DNA of 46,114 nt from the NCBI GenBank assembly GCA_025455395.1, contig JALOMO010000044.1, positions 1-46,114 of the forward strand, given 5' to 3'. Under the pieces are notes generated by a model, which ran no database searches, was not told the origin of the DNA, and saw only the letters and a list, made by a program, of their open reading frames with translations. Positions 7,577 through 15,784 of this stretch are shown piece by piece; the first letter of the stretch is position 1; each line of letters starts with the position of its first letter. The stretch comes from Bacteroidales bacterium (GTDB lineage Bacteria; Bacteroidota; Bacteroidia; Bacteroidales; VadinHA17). The position numbers and the translations under genes are program-made.

Positions 7577-8258
7577 CCTCAGTTTTTATGCTTCCGTTGA
7601 GATCAGCCAGATTGACAGTTCTCTCCTTATCCTCATAATAGATTATAATGCGGCAGGTGTCCTTAAGGAAGTTGATTGGACCTATTTCAATCTTTCTTAT
7701 ATCCGTTATCCCTGTTCTTTCGCGGAGATCTGCAATCATCTCTTCGCGTTTATCCGGGGTGATAAGATTTATCTTTTCATAAACAATAGTTTTCGATGAG
7801 ATATGTCTCAACAGCCATACCTTTTCAAGCCCAAACACTATGAGAATCAATGCAAGGTTGGCAAAAAGGATCTCTGCGATGCCGGTCACTGCAGTAAGTG
7901 CATTTATAACAGATATGCCAATGACAAGAAAGAGGTAGGTCATTTCCCTGATAGGCATAGGGTTGGTTCTGTACCTTATTATCCCGAAGATCGCGAATAG
8001 CCCCAGTGCAAATCCTATCTGCAGGCTGACGCTTTCAAGGAGATAACAAAGAAGGAATACAACACTGGAAATGAGAATGTATGTAAAGAGATAATCCTTT
8101 CTCCTGGTTGAGCTATAGTAGAGCCAGCGTACCAGAAGGAGGATTGACGCTATGTTTATGCCGAAACGAAGTATAAGCTCAGGCATGGCCTGAAGATTAA
8201 ACAATTCCGTTGATGATGCTAAAACGAGGTTAATCCAAGCCATTCCTGTCATATTCAT
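7560..8258 (-). CDS. DUF4956 family membrane protein
   Basis: A 232 aa protein with about four to five membrane segments in the first ~150 residues (LRFGINIASILLLVRWLYY, LFTYILISSVVFLLCYLL, LQIGFALGLFAIFGIIRYRT, LFLVIGISVINAL, LFANLALILIVF). A cytoplasmic alpha/beta domain of ~80 residues follows (IVYEKINLITPDKREEMIADL). The GLFAIFGIIRYRTNPMPIREMTY stretch is the recognisable DUF4956 core. It lies directly downstream of a VTC-domain gene, whose end it overlaps by 29 nt unless a later ATG (8252 or 8243) is used. DUF4956 proteins habitually neighbour VTC proteins and may be their membrane partner; this is inference, as no biochemical role is established. Confidence 0.85.
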   Translation of the reverse strand: MNMTGMAWINLVLASSTELFNLQAMPELILRFGINIASILLLVRWLYYSSTRRKDYLFTYILISSVVFLLCYLLESVSLQIGFALGLFAIFGIIRYRTNPMPIREMTYLFLVIGISVINALTAVTGIAEILFANLALILIVFGLEKVWLLRHISSKTIVYEKINLITPDKREEMIADLRERTGITDIRKIEIGPINFLKDTCRIIIYYEDKERTVNLADLNGSIKTEDDDDE

Positions 8259-9006
8259 TTTTAATCTTATTTAAGAGCAGTATTTTTGGTTTTATATTAT
8301 TCCTTTTGGGAATGTTATTCAGAAGAGCCATGCCGGTACAGTACTTACTGAATCCTGTGCTTCTCACACCCATGCTTTTCAGCCTCTGATAAAACATTGA
8401 CAGTACATTTGATTTATCTCTTTTTATTTCAGCGATTGCCAGGAAGGGCATTTCAACTGCATCACCCCTGAAATTGTGCCAGGACAGGTTATAGTCAACA
8501 GTTATTCTCTCCTCGTCGGCCAGGTTTACCAGGGTAATCCTTGTAAATCCGGTGTTAATAACCGGTTTAAGCAAAGCAGCATCGGCAGATACCAGTTCCT
8601 GAAGGAAGCTGCGCGAGGGTTCATCTTCATGTGGATCACCCTCATCACTTCTGATACGGGTCTTTGAAGTCCTTCCCTTGTTAGATTTCTCCTTAACCTC
8701 AAGGAATGTCAGTCCGTTGGTTTCGTAAGTCCTCATCCTTACCTTATACCTTGTCAGTTTGCCGGTGACATGCTGGTTATAGAAAAGCAGCGAGGGTGTA
8801 TCAAAATAGACTGTCTTATAATTGTACTCCCGTTCTCCATCAATTTCGAGTACCTGATAGTTGCTGCTGATGCTCGAAAGCAGTTCAGACATCCTGCTTA
8901 CCGGAAAGAGATATTTAGTATCGATCCGCGTCATAAGTCTGACGCTTGTCATCTCATCAAGCCCGATCGGTGCGAAATTATCAAGAATCTGTCTGAAGCT
9001 GGTCAA
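8230..9006 (-). CDS. VTC domain protein, polyphosphate polymerase-like
   Basis: A 258 aa cytoplasmic protein with the tunnel fold of yeast Vtc4. Landmarks in order are TRIDTKYLFP (basic residue of the first strand), YNYKTVYFDTP, TRYKVRMRTYE (R-x-R-x-Y), FLEVKEKSNKGRTSKTR (E-x-K-x-K), ERITVDYNLSW (R-x-T-x-D) and AIAEIKRDK (E-x-K). These are the residues that bind phosphate and metal in VTC polymerases, so a polyphosphate-synthesising or related nucleotidyl-dependent activity is plausible. It is first of a three-gene operon with DUF4956 and DUF2490. The spore-coat kinase CotH, common next to VTC in other bacteria, is not present. Substrate and product are inferred. Confidence 0.85.
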   Translation of the reverse strand: MTSFRQILDNFAPIGLDEMTSVRLMTRIDTKYLFPVSRMSELLSSISSNYQVLEIDGEREYNYKTVYFDTPSLLFYNQHVTGKLTRYKVRMRTYETNGLTFLEVKEKSNKGRTSKTRIRSDEGDPHEDEPSRSFLQELVSADAALLKPVINTGFTRITLVNLADEERITVDYNLSWHNFRGDAVEMPFLAIAEIKRDKSNVLSMFYQRLKSMGVRSTGFSKYCTGMALLNNIPKRNNIKPKILLLNKIKNEYDRNGLD

Positions 9007-9063
9007 ACCCTGGATTTAAAATTTTAGCAGAAATAATCGACTTTTTGGTCAATCTGGTTGTGC

Positions 9064-9375
9064 TTAGAATGCCTTAAACCATGACTGAAACTGTTCACCA
9101 ATCCATGGAACAGGTTTCATTTCGCCCTGAATTGACCATATCAGACTCAGCAGCCAGAAGACAAAAAGGACAATGCTTCCCACTGCCCATATTATCTGAC
9201 CAAGAATGGGAATTATATTTAGGAAGCCAAGGCCTATCCCGAAAATGATTATCCCGAGATTCTGCCTGATATAGTAACTTGCATATTCCTCTTTGTTATT
9301 CATGTTTACTATCAGTGCTATCAGCCATCCGATTCCGAAGAGATGTGATACGATGGCTTTCATTTTTGCGTCCAT
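9064..9375 (-). CDS. DUF4870 domain small membrane protein
   Basis: A ~103 aa protein with three hydrophobic segments (HLFGIGWLIALIV, NLGIIIFGIGLGFLNIIPILGQIIWAVG, IVLFVFWLLSLIWSI) and the tail KPVPWIGEQFQSWF; the pattern YYIRQNLGIIIF followed by two close membrane spans is typical of DUF4870. The start is set at the ATG at 9375 rather than the longest ORF at 9441, since the extra 22 residues (IIRLIIPNFGRTL) are not family-like and would run into the promoter region of the divergent EamA gene. Function unknown. Confidence 0.8.
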   Translation of the reverse strand: MDAKMKAIVSHLFGIGWLIALIVNMNNKEEYASYYIRQNLGIIIFGIGLGFLNIIPILGQIIWAVGSIVLFVFWLLSLIWSIQGEMKPVPWIGEQFQSWFKAF

Positions 9376-9450
9376 TGTGTTTAGTTTTAAGGTTCGTCCA
9401 AAATTAGGAATAATTAACCTGATAATATACATCCCAGTCATTCTCTTTGC

Positions 9451-9458
9451 TATTTTTG
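9451..9458 (+). promoter_or_regulatory. Candidate -7 promoter element for the EamA transporter gene
   Basis: TATTTTTG is an exact TAnnTTTG match. It lies 21 nt upstream of the ATG at 9480 and downstream of the ORF-track start at 9447, which supports 9480 as the real start. No TTG is found at the usual -33 spacing. Confidence 0.45.
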
Positions 9459-9479
9459 TGCCCTGATATTTTTAACCGG

Positions 9480-10382
9480 ATGGAATATGTAACCAGTCAC
9501 CTGGGAGAATTTGCCGCTTTGGCAGTGGCATTATTCTGGACTGTCACAGCGCTGGCTTTTGAATCTGCAAGCCGCAAGATAGGCTCACTGACAGTCAACA
9601 TCATGAGGCTGGTGCTTGCTTTTCTCTTCATCGGTCTTTTCACTATTTTCAGCCGCGGGCACTTTCTTCCTGTCGATGCCACCCGTCACAACTGGATTTG
9701 GCTGGCTCTCTCCGGAATAATTGGCCTTGTACTTGGCGACTATTTCCTTTTCAAATCCTACGCACTTATTGGTTCCAGGTTTGCGATGCTTGTCATGACA
9801 CTTGTACCTCCCCTGGCAGCATTTTTCGGGTATATAATTCTTGGGGAGTCACTCGAGCTGATACAGCTGACAGGTATGGTTGTGGTCATCTCAGGTATCA
9901 TAATGGCGATATTCAACAGGCCGGTGAAAGGTGAGAGACTCTCCATAAAGATTGCTCCTGCAGGTGTTGTGTTTGCATTTATAGGTGCATTCGGACAGGC
10001 CCTGGGGCTGGTACTAAGCAAGTATGGTATGGAAGGTTATGATCCGTTTGCATCGACACATATAAGGGTTATAGCCGGAGTGGCAGGTTATTCAATTATT
10101 ATCACCCTGTTGCGGCGCTGGCGCCAGGTCGGGGAATCACTCAGTAACACTCCGGCGATGAAAGCTCTGACGCTTGGAGCATTTTTCGGTCCTTTTCTGG
10201 GTATATCCTTCTCACTGCTCTCTGTCAGGCACACGGAAGCCGGCATTGCATCAACCATTATGTCTATTGTACCGATTTTGATTATAGCCCCGTCAGTATG
10301 GCTCAACAAAGAGAAAATTACTGTAGCGGAAGTAATTGGTGCAGTAATAAGCGTTGCGGGCATTGCCCTTTTCTTTATCTGA
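9480..10382 (+). CDS. EamA family (DMT superfamily) transporter
   Basis: A ~300 aa inner membrane protein with ten predicted membrane helices arranged as two EamA repeats (roughly residues 10-140 and 160-300). The recognisable elements are WLALSGIIGLVLGDYFLFKSYALIGSRFAML in repeat 1 and GAFFGPFLGISFSLLSVRHTEAGIASTI in repeat 2. Such proteins export metabolites or amino acids; the substrate is not evident. The ORF track starts 33 nt earlier at 9447, but an exact -7 promoter box sits between, and the internal ATG gives the expected short N-terminus before the first helix. Its stop is only 6 nt from the stop of the convergent MATE gene. Confidence 0.88.
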   Translation: MEYVTSHLGEFAALAVALFWTVTALAFESASRKIGSLTVNIMRLVLAFLFIGLFTIFSRGHFLPVDATRHNWIWLALSGIIGLVLGDYFLFKSYALIGSRFAMLVMTLVPPLAAFFGYIILGESLELIQLTGMVVVISGIIMAIFNRPVKGERLSIKIAPAGVVFAFIGAFGQALGLVLSKYGMEGYDPFASTHIRVIAGVAGYSIIITLLRRWRQVGESLSNTPAMKALTLGAFFGPFLGISFSLLSVRHTEAGIASTIMSIVPILIIAPSVWLNKEKITVAEVIGAVISVAGIALFFI

Positions 10383-10388
10383 CGCCGG

Positions 10389-11798
10389 TCAGACTTTTCT
10401 GAGCTTCCATTTTCCCCTTCTGAATACCAGCCATGCTGTAAAAGTAAGCAGCGTCTCGCTGAAGACAATCGCATAGTATACACCGAGCTGATCCAGACCA
10501 AGCGGTAATGCCAGAAGCCATGCGAGAGGTATCTCAACCATCCAGAACACGAATAGGAATATTTTTGTGGGCGTGAAGGTATCGCCTGCTCCGTTAATAG
10601 CGCCTATCAATACCATCCCGAGAGCATAGGAGATGAAGCCGGCGCTTATAATACGGAGTGCAGGTATGCCTTCAGAGATGACGGCCTGATCATCAATAAA
10701 GAACCTGATGAAGGGTTCGGGCCAGAGAACCAGTATAAGACCAATTAGCCCCATCAGTACAGAGTTTACCCAGCCTACATTCCATGCAGCTTTTTCGGCT
10801 CTCTCAGGCTTACCGGCCCCAAGGTTCTGACCCACAAGGGTTGATGAAGCATTGCTTATCCCTGATGAGGGAAGAAGGGCAAAGATCACAACACGGATGG
10901 CAATAGTATAGCCGGCAACAGCAGCGCTTCCGAACTCAGAGACAATTCTCATCATGAATATCCAGCTGGTGGTGCCGATGAGATTCTGTCCAATGCCTCC
11001 AAGTGAAAGCCTGAAAAGCTTGGCAATGATTACAGGGTCAGGAACGATATGTCGTAAACGGAGCTTAACTCTCTTATGTCCGCGGAAGAGTATTATGAAC
11101 TGCCATACTACGGCGACACCTCTGCCTGTTGCTGTTGCGACAGCAGCACCTTTTATTCCCAATTCCGGGAAAGGCCCCCACCCGAAGATGAGGCAGGGAT
11201 CAAGAATGATATTGAGTATATTTCCCAGCCAGAGTACTTTCATTGCTGTGGCGGCATCACCTGAGCTTCTGAATACACTGTTGATGATAAAAAGGAGCAT
11301 AATGACGGTGTTTGAGCCGAGCATTATGGAAGTATATCCTGATAGGTCGCGTGCCATTGCCGGTGAGGCACCCATCAGTGAGAGTATCTCACCTGCAAAA
11401 AGTGACCCCGCAATGGCCAACGGTGCTGAAACAAGTATCCCTGCTACGATTGCCTGAAAAGCTGTGCGTGATGCCTGCTCCGGGTCCTTCTCACCAATCC
11501 TTCTTGAGACCAGCGAGGTGGTGGCAGTGGCAAGCCCCATGCCAATTGCATAAATGATGGTTACTACTGATTCGGTGAGGCCAACCGTTGCAACCGCCTC
11601 AGCTCCCAGACGAGAGACGAAAAAGATGTCAACCACGGCAAACACCGATTCCATAAGCATCTCAAGGACCATAGGAACCGAGAGGAGCATAATTGCCCTC
11701 CGGAGTGGTATCTCGGTAAAGTCCTGATCACTTCCCTTTATTGATGCCAGAAGATCCCGGAAAAACTCCCTGATGCTATTTGTCTTTATTGTCGACAC
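10389..11798 (-). CDS. MATE family multidrug efflux transporter
   Basis: A 469 aa protein with about 12 membrane helices in two homologous halves, full length for MATE. The first half opens with RRAIMLLSVPMVLEMLMESVFAVVDIFFVSRLG, the diagnostic MATE start, followed by VATVGLTESV; the second half contains SSTLVGQNLGAGKPERAEKAAW, the family repeat. It should export cationic drugs or metabolites in exchange for Na+ or H+. The start codon is GTG: the stop of the upstream GH18 gene and this start share one base (TAGTG), indicating translational coupling. A chitinase-like lipoprotein and a MATE pump in one operon have no obvious functional link. Confidence 0.93.
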   Translation of the reverse strand: MSTIKTNSIREFFRDLLASIKGSDQDFTEIPLRRAIMLLSVPMVLEMLMESVFAVVDIFFVSRLGAEAVATVGLTESVVTIIYAIGMGLATATTSLVSRRIGEKDPEQASRTAFQAIVAGILVSAPLAIAGSLFAGEILSLMGASPAMARDLSGYTSIMLGSNTVIMLLFIINSVFRSSGDAATAMKVLWLGNILNIILDPCLIFGWGPFPELGIKGAAVATATGRGVAVVWQFIILFRGHKRVKLRLRHIVPDPVIIAKLFRLSLGGIGQNLIGTTSWIFMMRIVSEFGSAAVAGYTIAIRVVIFALLPSSGISNASSTLVGQNLGAGKPERAEKAAWNVGWVNSVLMGLIGLILVLWPEPFIRFFIDDQAVISEGIPALRIISAGFISYALGMVLIGAINGAGDTFTPTKIFLFVFWMVEIPLAWLLALPLGLDQLGVYYAIVFSETLLTFTAWLVFRRGKWKLRKV

Positions 11799-12952
11799 TA
11801 ATCGCTCTTTTCACTTCTTAACCCGCTGACAATGATGTTAAGCAGTTTACCCTCCGGGTCTTCAGCATATTCCCAGAACATCACTCCGGCCAGGCCATTG
11901 GCTTTGACCCACTTCATCTTCTCAGCGAGAGAGATATCATCGTCATAAGAAATAAAAACAGAATCTCTTTCATTCCATAGAAAAGGAGAACATGCAGATG
12001 AATCATATATTCTGACGAAAGCTGTATCAGCTATGATCTTAATTATATCCGCATTAGAAATAGATTGGCCTGTAGTCCTTGCTTCACGGTAAAGCCCGTT
12101 ATTGACAGGTTCCGTGCCACGCCAGATACGTCCATAGAATGGAACACCGATATTGAGTTTTGAAGGGCTGACACCTGCTTCGAGATGCATCCGGACGCTT
12201 CTCTCAGTTGCATCGCCGTGTGGTGAATCCCATTCAGACAAGAGAAGGTTTGAGTGATGACCTGTCTGTGAGGTCAGTCCGTTGTGCAGGTCGTAACTCA
12301 TAATATTTATAAAATCAAGATATTGCGAGGCTTCTCCGAGTCTTGTATTAGCTATGTATGCCGAGTCGCCTCCTGTTGCAATTGTCAGCAGATAAGGTTC
12401 TTTCCTTCCCTGTTTCCAGGCAAGAGAATCAATATGTTCTCTGACAGCTTTCAGCAGAAGTGTGAAGTTGTCAATATCTTCAGGTCTGTGTATGTTACCT
12501 GCCCCTGCCTGGTTGGGATACTCCCAGTCAAGGTCAACCCCGTCAACCCCGGTAGAAATAATGAAATCAACAGTGCTTTCTGCAAAGCGATTACGGGAGG
12601 AGTCAGTGAGAGCAGCATCGGAAAAATTACCTGACCATCCCCATCCACCCACTGATACAAGAACCTTCAGGTAAGGATTAACTTCCTTAAGCGAGTTGAG
12701 TTTCCTGATATCGTCAATGTTCATCTCGGTATCATCTATCCTTGTTGTGTCGAACATTACCCTTCCGTTTATAATATTGGCAAATGCATAATTAACATGT
12801 GTAAGCCGTGCAGCATCTATTTTTGATACGTCGAATCCTCTGAAACCGGCCACGTATCCCACAACCATGAAATCCTTTTCTTCTGATGGGCTGCCACATG
12901 ATGTGAGAATAGCAAACAGGAGAGACAGAAGGATTGAGCAACTATTTTTCAT
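11798..12952 (-). CDS. Glycoside hydrolase family 18 lipoprotein (chitinase-like)
   Basis: A 384 aa secreted lipoprotein: a hydrophobic signal ends in the lipobox LTSC (Cys19). The GH18 barrel follows, with the conserved SVGGW (residues 100-104), catalytic DGVDLDWEYP (137-146, giving DxxDxDxE with Glu144 as acid/base), MSYDL, and a C-terminal GVMFWEYAEDP. All catalytic residues are present, so cleavage of beta-1,4-GlcNAc linkages (chitin, or endo-beta-N-acetylglucosaminidase action on glycans) is expected at the cell surface or periplasm. There is no carbohydrate-binding module or SusCD pair nearby, so it is not in an obvious polysaccharide locus. It is read divergently from the GH130 gene. 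Confidence 0.92.
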   Translation of the reverse strand: MKNSCSILLSLLFAILTSCGSPSEEKDFMVVGYVAGFRGFDVSKIDAARLTHVNYAFANIINGRVMFDTTRIDDTEMNIDDIRKLNSLKEVNPYLKVLVSVGGWGWSGNFSDAALTDSSRNRFAESTVDFIISTGVDGVDLDWEYPNQAGAGNIHRPEDIDNFTLLLKAVREHIDSLAWKQGRKEPYLLTIATGGDSAYIANTRLGEASQYLDFINIMSYDLHNGLTSQTGHHSNLLLSEWDSPHGDATERSVRMHLEAGVSPSKLNIGVPFYGRIWRGTEPVNNGLYREARTTGQSISNADIIKIIADTAFVRIYDSSACSPFLWNERDSVFISYDDDISLAEKMKWVKANGLAGVMFWEYAEDPEGKLLNIIVSGLRSEKSD

Positions 12953-13046
12953 GATTTGACTTTAGTTTGTTTGGAGGGCAATTTATGAAAATTAGAACAA
13001 TTTATTGTCAAACACGTATAAGTGTAATTACAGTTTCATAACCTGT

Positions 13047-13054
13047 TATATTTG
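13047..13054 (+). promoter_or_regulatory. Candidate -7 promoter element for the GH130 gene
   Basis: TATATTTG is an exact TAnnTTTG match, 24 nt before the ATG at 13079, in the 126-nt divergent region between GH18 and GH130. No TTG is seen at the usual -33 spacing. Confidence 0.45.
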
Positions 13055-13078
13055 CGTGAAAATTAAGTCAAAGACCAG

Positions 13079-14278
13079 ATGAAAAGAGAAGATTTCGATA
13101 CTGCAGTTGAGCTATTATTTGAAGAGCATTCCAGGCTTTCAGGAAGGAAGAATCCGAAAAAGGATTCAGGTAATGGAATATTTGACAGATATCTTTTCCC
13201 GGTTCTGACACGTGATCATACTCCTGTCTTCTGGAGGTATGACCTTGACTACAACACTAATCCGCACCTGATGACACGGCTGGGCATCAACACAACATTT
13301 AACGCGGGGGCAATTAAGCTTAACGGCAAATACTGCCTGGCAGTAAGGACGGAAGGATTCGATGTCAAGTCATTCTTTGCTGTGGCCGAGAGCCCGAACG
13401 GAATTGATGAATGGAGGTTTCGTGATCATCCTATAGTGATGCCGGTTACTGATGATCCTGAGATGAACGTCTATGACATAAGGCTGACGCAGCATGAGGA
13501 TGGATGGATCTATGGTCTTTTCTGTGCAGAGCGCAAAGACCTGAGCAAACCTGATGATTCATCAGCCGCACTGGCAAGCTGCGGTATTGCACGAACCAGG
13601 GACCTTGACAGGTGGGAAAGACTTGATGACCTTGTTTCAACGGCAGCACAGCAGAGAAACTGTGTTCTTCACCCCGAGTTTGTCAGGGGCAGGTACATGA
13701 TATATACAAGACCTCAATCTGGATTCATTGAGACCGGTGACAGCGGCATCAGTGCCGGTTTCTGCGATAGTATGGAACATGCCGTGCTGGGTGAGGAGAT
13801 ACTTGTAGACTCAAGGAAATACCATACCGTCAAGGAGGTCAAGAACGGACAGGGGCCCTCTCCTATCAAAACAGAACACGGCTGGATCCATCTTGCTCAC
13901 GGGGTGAGGCGGACAGCGGCAGGACTGAGATACACCCTTTACCTTTTTCTTACTGCTCTGGATGAGCCATGGAGAGTTATCAGAAGACCTTCAGGACATT
14001 TCATTGAACCCCTTGATGAAGAGCGTGTCGGTGATGTATCAAATGTAGTCTTCAGCAACGGCTGGATTGCCGATGACGATGGCACACTATTTGTCTATTA
14101 CGCTTCCTCAGATACTAGAATGCACGTGGCTACTACAACGATGGAAAAACTGATTGATTATGTATTGAATACTCCCGAGGATGCCGGACGTACTCAACTG
14201 TGTGCTGCTCAGAGGGATCAGATGATTGAAAAAAATCTGAAAATTCTTTCCCTGAGGTATCCAAATATCAAATTTTGA
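13079..14278 (+). CDS. GH130 family phosphorylase, probably 4-O-beta-D-mannosyl-D-glucose phosphorylase
   Basis: A 399 aa cytoplasmic five-bladed propeller enzyme. Characteristic GH130 subfamily 1 strings are PVFWRYDLDYNTNPHLMTR, TTFNAGAIKLNGKYCLAVRTEG and NVYDIRLTQHEDG, the last carrying the catalytic Asp (residue 133); later GQGPSPIKTEHGWIHLAHG provides phosphate and sugar contacts. Length and motifs resemble the Bacteroides fragilis mannosylglucose phosphorylase, which splits Man-beta-1,4-Glc with phosphate to mannose-1-phosphate plus glucose. In B. fragilis the enzyme works with a mannanase and cellobiose 2-epimerase; neither is next to it here, so it is an orphan. Subfamily assignment is by motif memory. 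Confidence 0.88.
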   Translation: MKREDFDTAVELLFEEHSRLSGRKNPKKDSGNGIFDRYLFPVLTRDHTPVFWRYDLDYNTNPHLMTRLGINTTFNAGAIKLNGKYCLAVRTEGFDVKSFFAVAESPNGIDEWRFRDHPIVMPVTDDPEMNVYDIRLTQHEDGWIYGLFCAERKDLSKPDDSSAALASCGIARTRDLDRWERLDDLVSTAAQQRNCVLHPEFVRGRYMIYTRPQSGFIETGDSGISAGFCDSMEHAVLGEEILVDSRKYHTVKEVKNGQGPSPIKTEHGWIHLAHGVRRTAAGLRYTLYLFLTALDEPWRVIRRPSGHFIEPLDEERVGDVSNVVFSNGWIADDDGTLFVYYASSDTRMHVATTTMEKLIDYVLNTPEDAGRTQLCAAQRDQMIEKNLKILSLRYPNIKF

Positions 14279-14532
14279 TTTAAGTTTGCGCCTCAATATC
14301 GGGGCATCAATTTTATGCTCATTCACTGACCGGTGAATAACTCAGTTTGAGATGAAGCATATTATTGATAATCAGATATTAATATATGACTTGCATGTGT
14401 TAATATCTTTTGCTCCGGAGGAATACATCAGATATATCATTATTTATCTTAGACGAAAATTTTATAACATTTATTAATAACCAATATCAGTAATTAAAAA
14501 CCAGAAAAAAGGTAATTTTCATTTACCGAAGT

Positions 14533-15777
14533 ATGAACGCTAACAGGAAAGAGGCTACGGTTGCTCATGTTGAGAACCGCCTCATGGGCTGCTCCTCGGA
14601 AGAGGAGCCTGGCGCGGGTACCATGATCTTCCCGCAGATCGGATCCCACGATCGTTTAGTTAGCAACCGGAGTTCGGAATTCATACGCCGCTACTTCCCC
14701 CTAACAAATGTTGATTCATGGAATGACTGGAGATGGCAGTTACGTAACTCCTTTACTTCAGCTGAGGCGTTATCTCGTGTCATGAAACTGACAGAAGATG
14801 AGACACACGCCCTCAACAGTCTGAAGAACAGGTTGCCCCTCAGGGTCACTCCGTACTATCTCTCACTCATCTACGATGCAGCACCTGAGAGTGCTTTGCG
14901 CCGGACAATGATTCCGTCATTAAGCGAACTGACAATCACTGATGCTGAGAAGGCTGACCCGCTCGATGAGATGGGAAGCAGTCCTGTACCTGGTATTGTT
15001 CACCGTTATCCTGACAGGGCGCTGTTCACTGTGACACAGTTTTGCTCATCGTATTGCAGGTATTGCACCAGGTCACATTCAGTTGGCAAGCTCGGACATC
15101 TCACCAAGGGTGAGTGGGAAAGAGCCTTCAAGTACCTCTCAGAACACACTGAGGTGCGTGACGTAATTATCAGCGGTGGTGACCCCCTGACGATGAATGA
15201 TGATAAGCTTGAGTACCTGCTCTCGAGTCTGAGGGCTATAAAACATATCGAGATTCTCAGGATCGGGACAAAAGTTCCGGTGGTACTGCCTCAGCGCATA
15301 ACGCCGCAGCTGGTGGCCATGCTCCGTAAATATCATCCACTCTTCATGAGTCTTCATTTCACACATCCTGACGAGATCACGCCTGAGACGGCAAAGGCCT
15401 GCGAAATGCTTGCCGATGGCGGAATGCCACTTGGCAGCCAGACTGTGCTTCTCAGCGGTATCAATGATGATCCGGTGGTGATGAAGAGCCTCATGCAGCA
15501 GCTTCTTAAGATCAGGGTCAGACCTTATTATCTATATCAGTGCGACCTTATACCTGGTTCAAGCCATTTCAGAACTTCGATTGAGAAGGGCATTGAGATA
15601 ATTGAAAACCTGAGAGGACATACAAGCGGTTATGCTGTACCACAATTTGTCGTTGACGCCCCCGGCGGAGGCGGTAAAATTCCCGTGCTTCCTAATTATG
15701 TGGTTGAAAGCGGGCCTGAAAAATGGGTTCTCAGAAACTATAAGAGGCGGCAATACACATACCCCAATAAAAAGTAA
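14533..15777 (+). CDS. kamA: KamA family radical SAM enzyme, probable lysine 2,3-aminomutase
   Basis: A 414 aa PLP- and SAM-dependent enzyme expected to convert L-lysine to beta-lysine. The radical SAM cluster motif is CSSYCRYC (Cys171, 175, 178). The PLP lysine is K382 in APGGGGK, and the two aspartates that bind the lysine side-chain amine in clostridial LAM (Asp293, Asp330) align as D338 (YQCD) and D375 (VVDAP), each offset by 45. WNDWRWQL, TPYYLSLI and HRYPDR are also family hallmarks. The N-terminus is ~45 residues longer than the clostridial enzyme, and the C-terminus stops before the zinc-binding CxCxxC tail. It lacks the lysine-fermentation genes and instead heads an operon with two ATP-grasp ligases and an acetyltransferase (8 nt gap to the next gene). 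Confidence 0.9.
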   Translation: MNANRKEATVAHVENRLMGCSSEEEPGAGTMIFPQIGSHDRLVSNRSSEFIRRYFPLTNVDSWNDWRWQLRNSFTSAEALSRVMKLTEDETHALNSLKNRLPLRVTPYYLSLIYDAAPESALRRTMIPSLSELTITDAEKADPLDEMGSSPVPGIVHRYPDRALFTVTQFCSSYCRYCTRSHSVGKLGHLTKGEWERAFKYLSEHTEVRDVIISGGDPLTMNDDKLEYLLSSLRAIKHIEILRIGTKVPVVLPQRITPQLVAMLRKYHPLFMSLHFTHPDEITPETAKACEMLADGGMPLGSQTVLLSGINDDPVVMKSLMQQLLKIRVRPYYLYQCDLIPGSSHFRTSIEKGIEIIENLRGHTSGYAVPQFVVDAPGGGGKIPVLPNYVVESGPEKWVLRNYKRRQYTYPNKK

Positions 15778-15784
15778 TTAAGGT

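Noticed and set aside
14281-14288. Exact TAnnTTTG box (TAAGTTTG) as promoter of the kamA operon
   Set aside because: It lies 2 nt after the GH130 stop and ~245 nt before kamA. A long leader is possible, but nothing in it looks structured, so I did not list it as a promoter; no better box was found.
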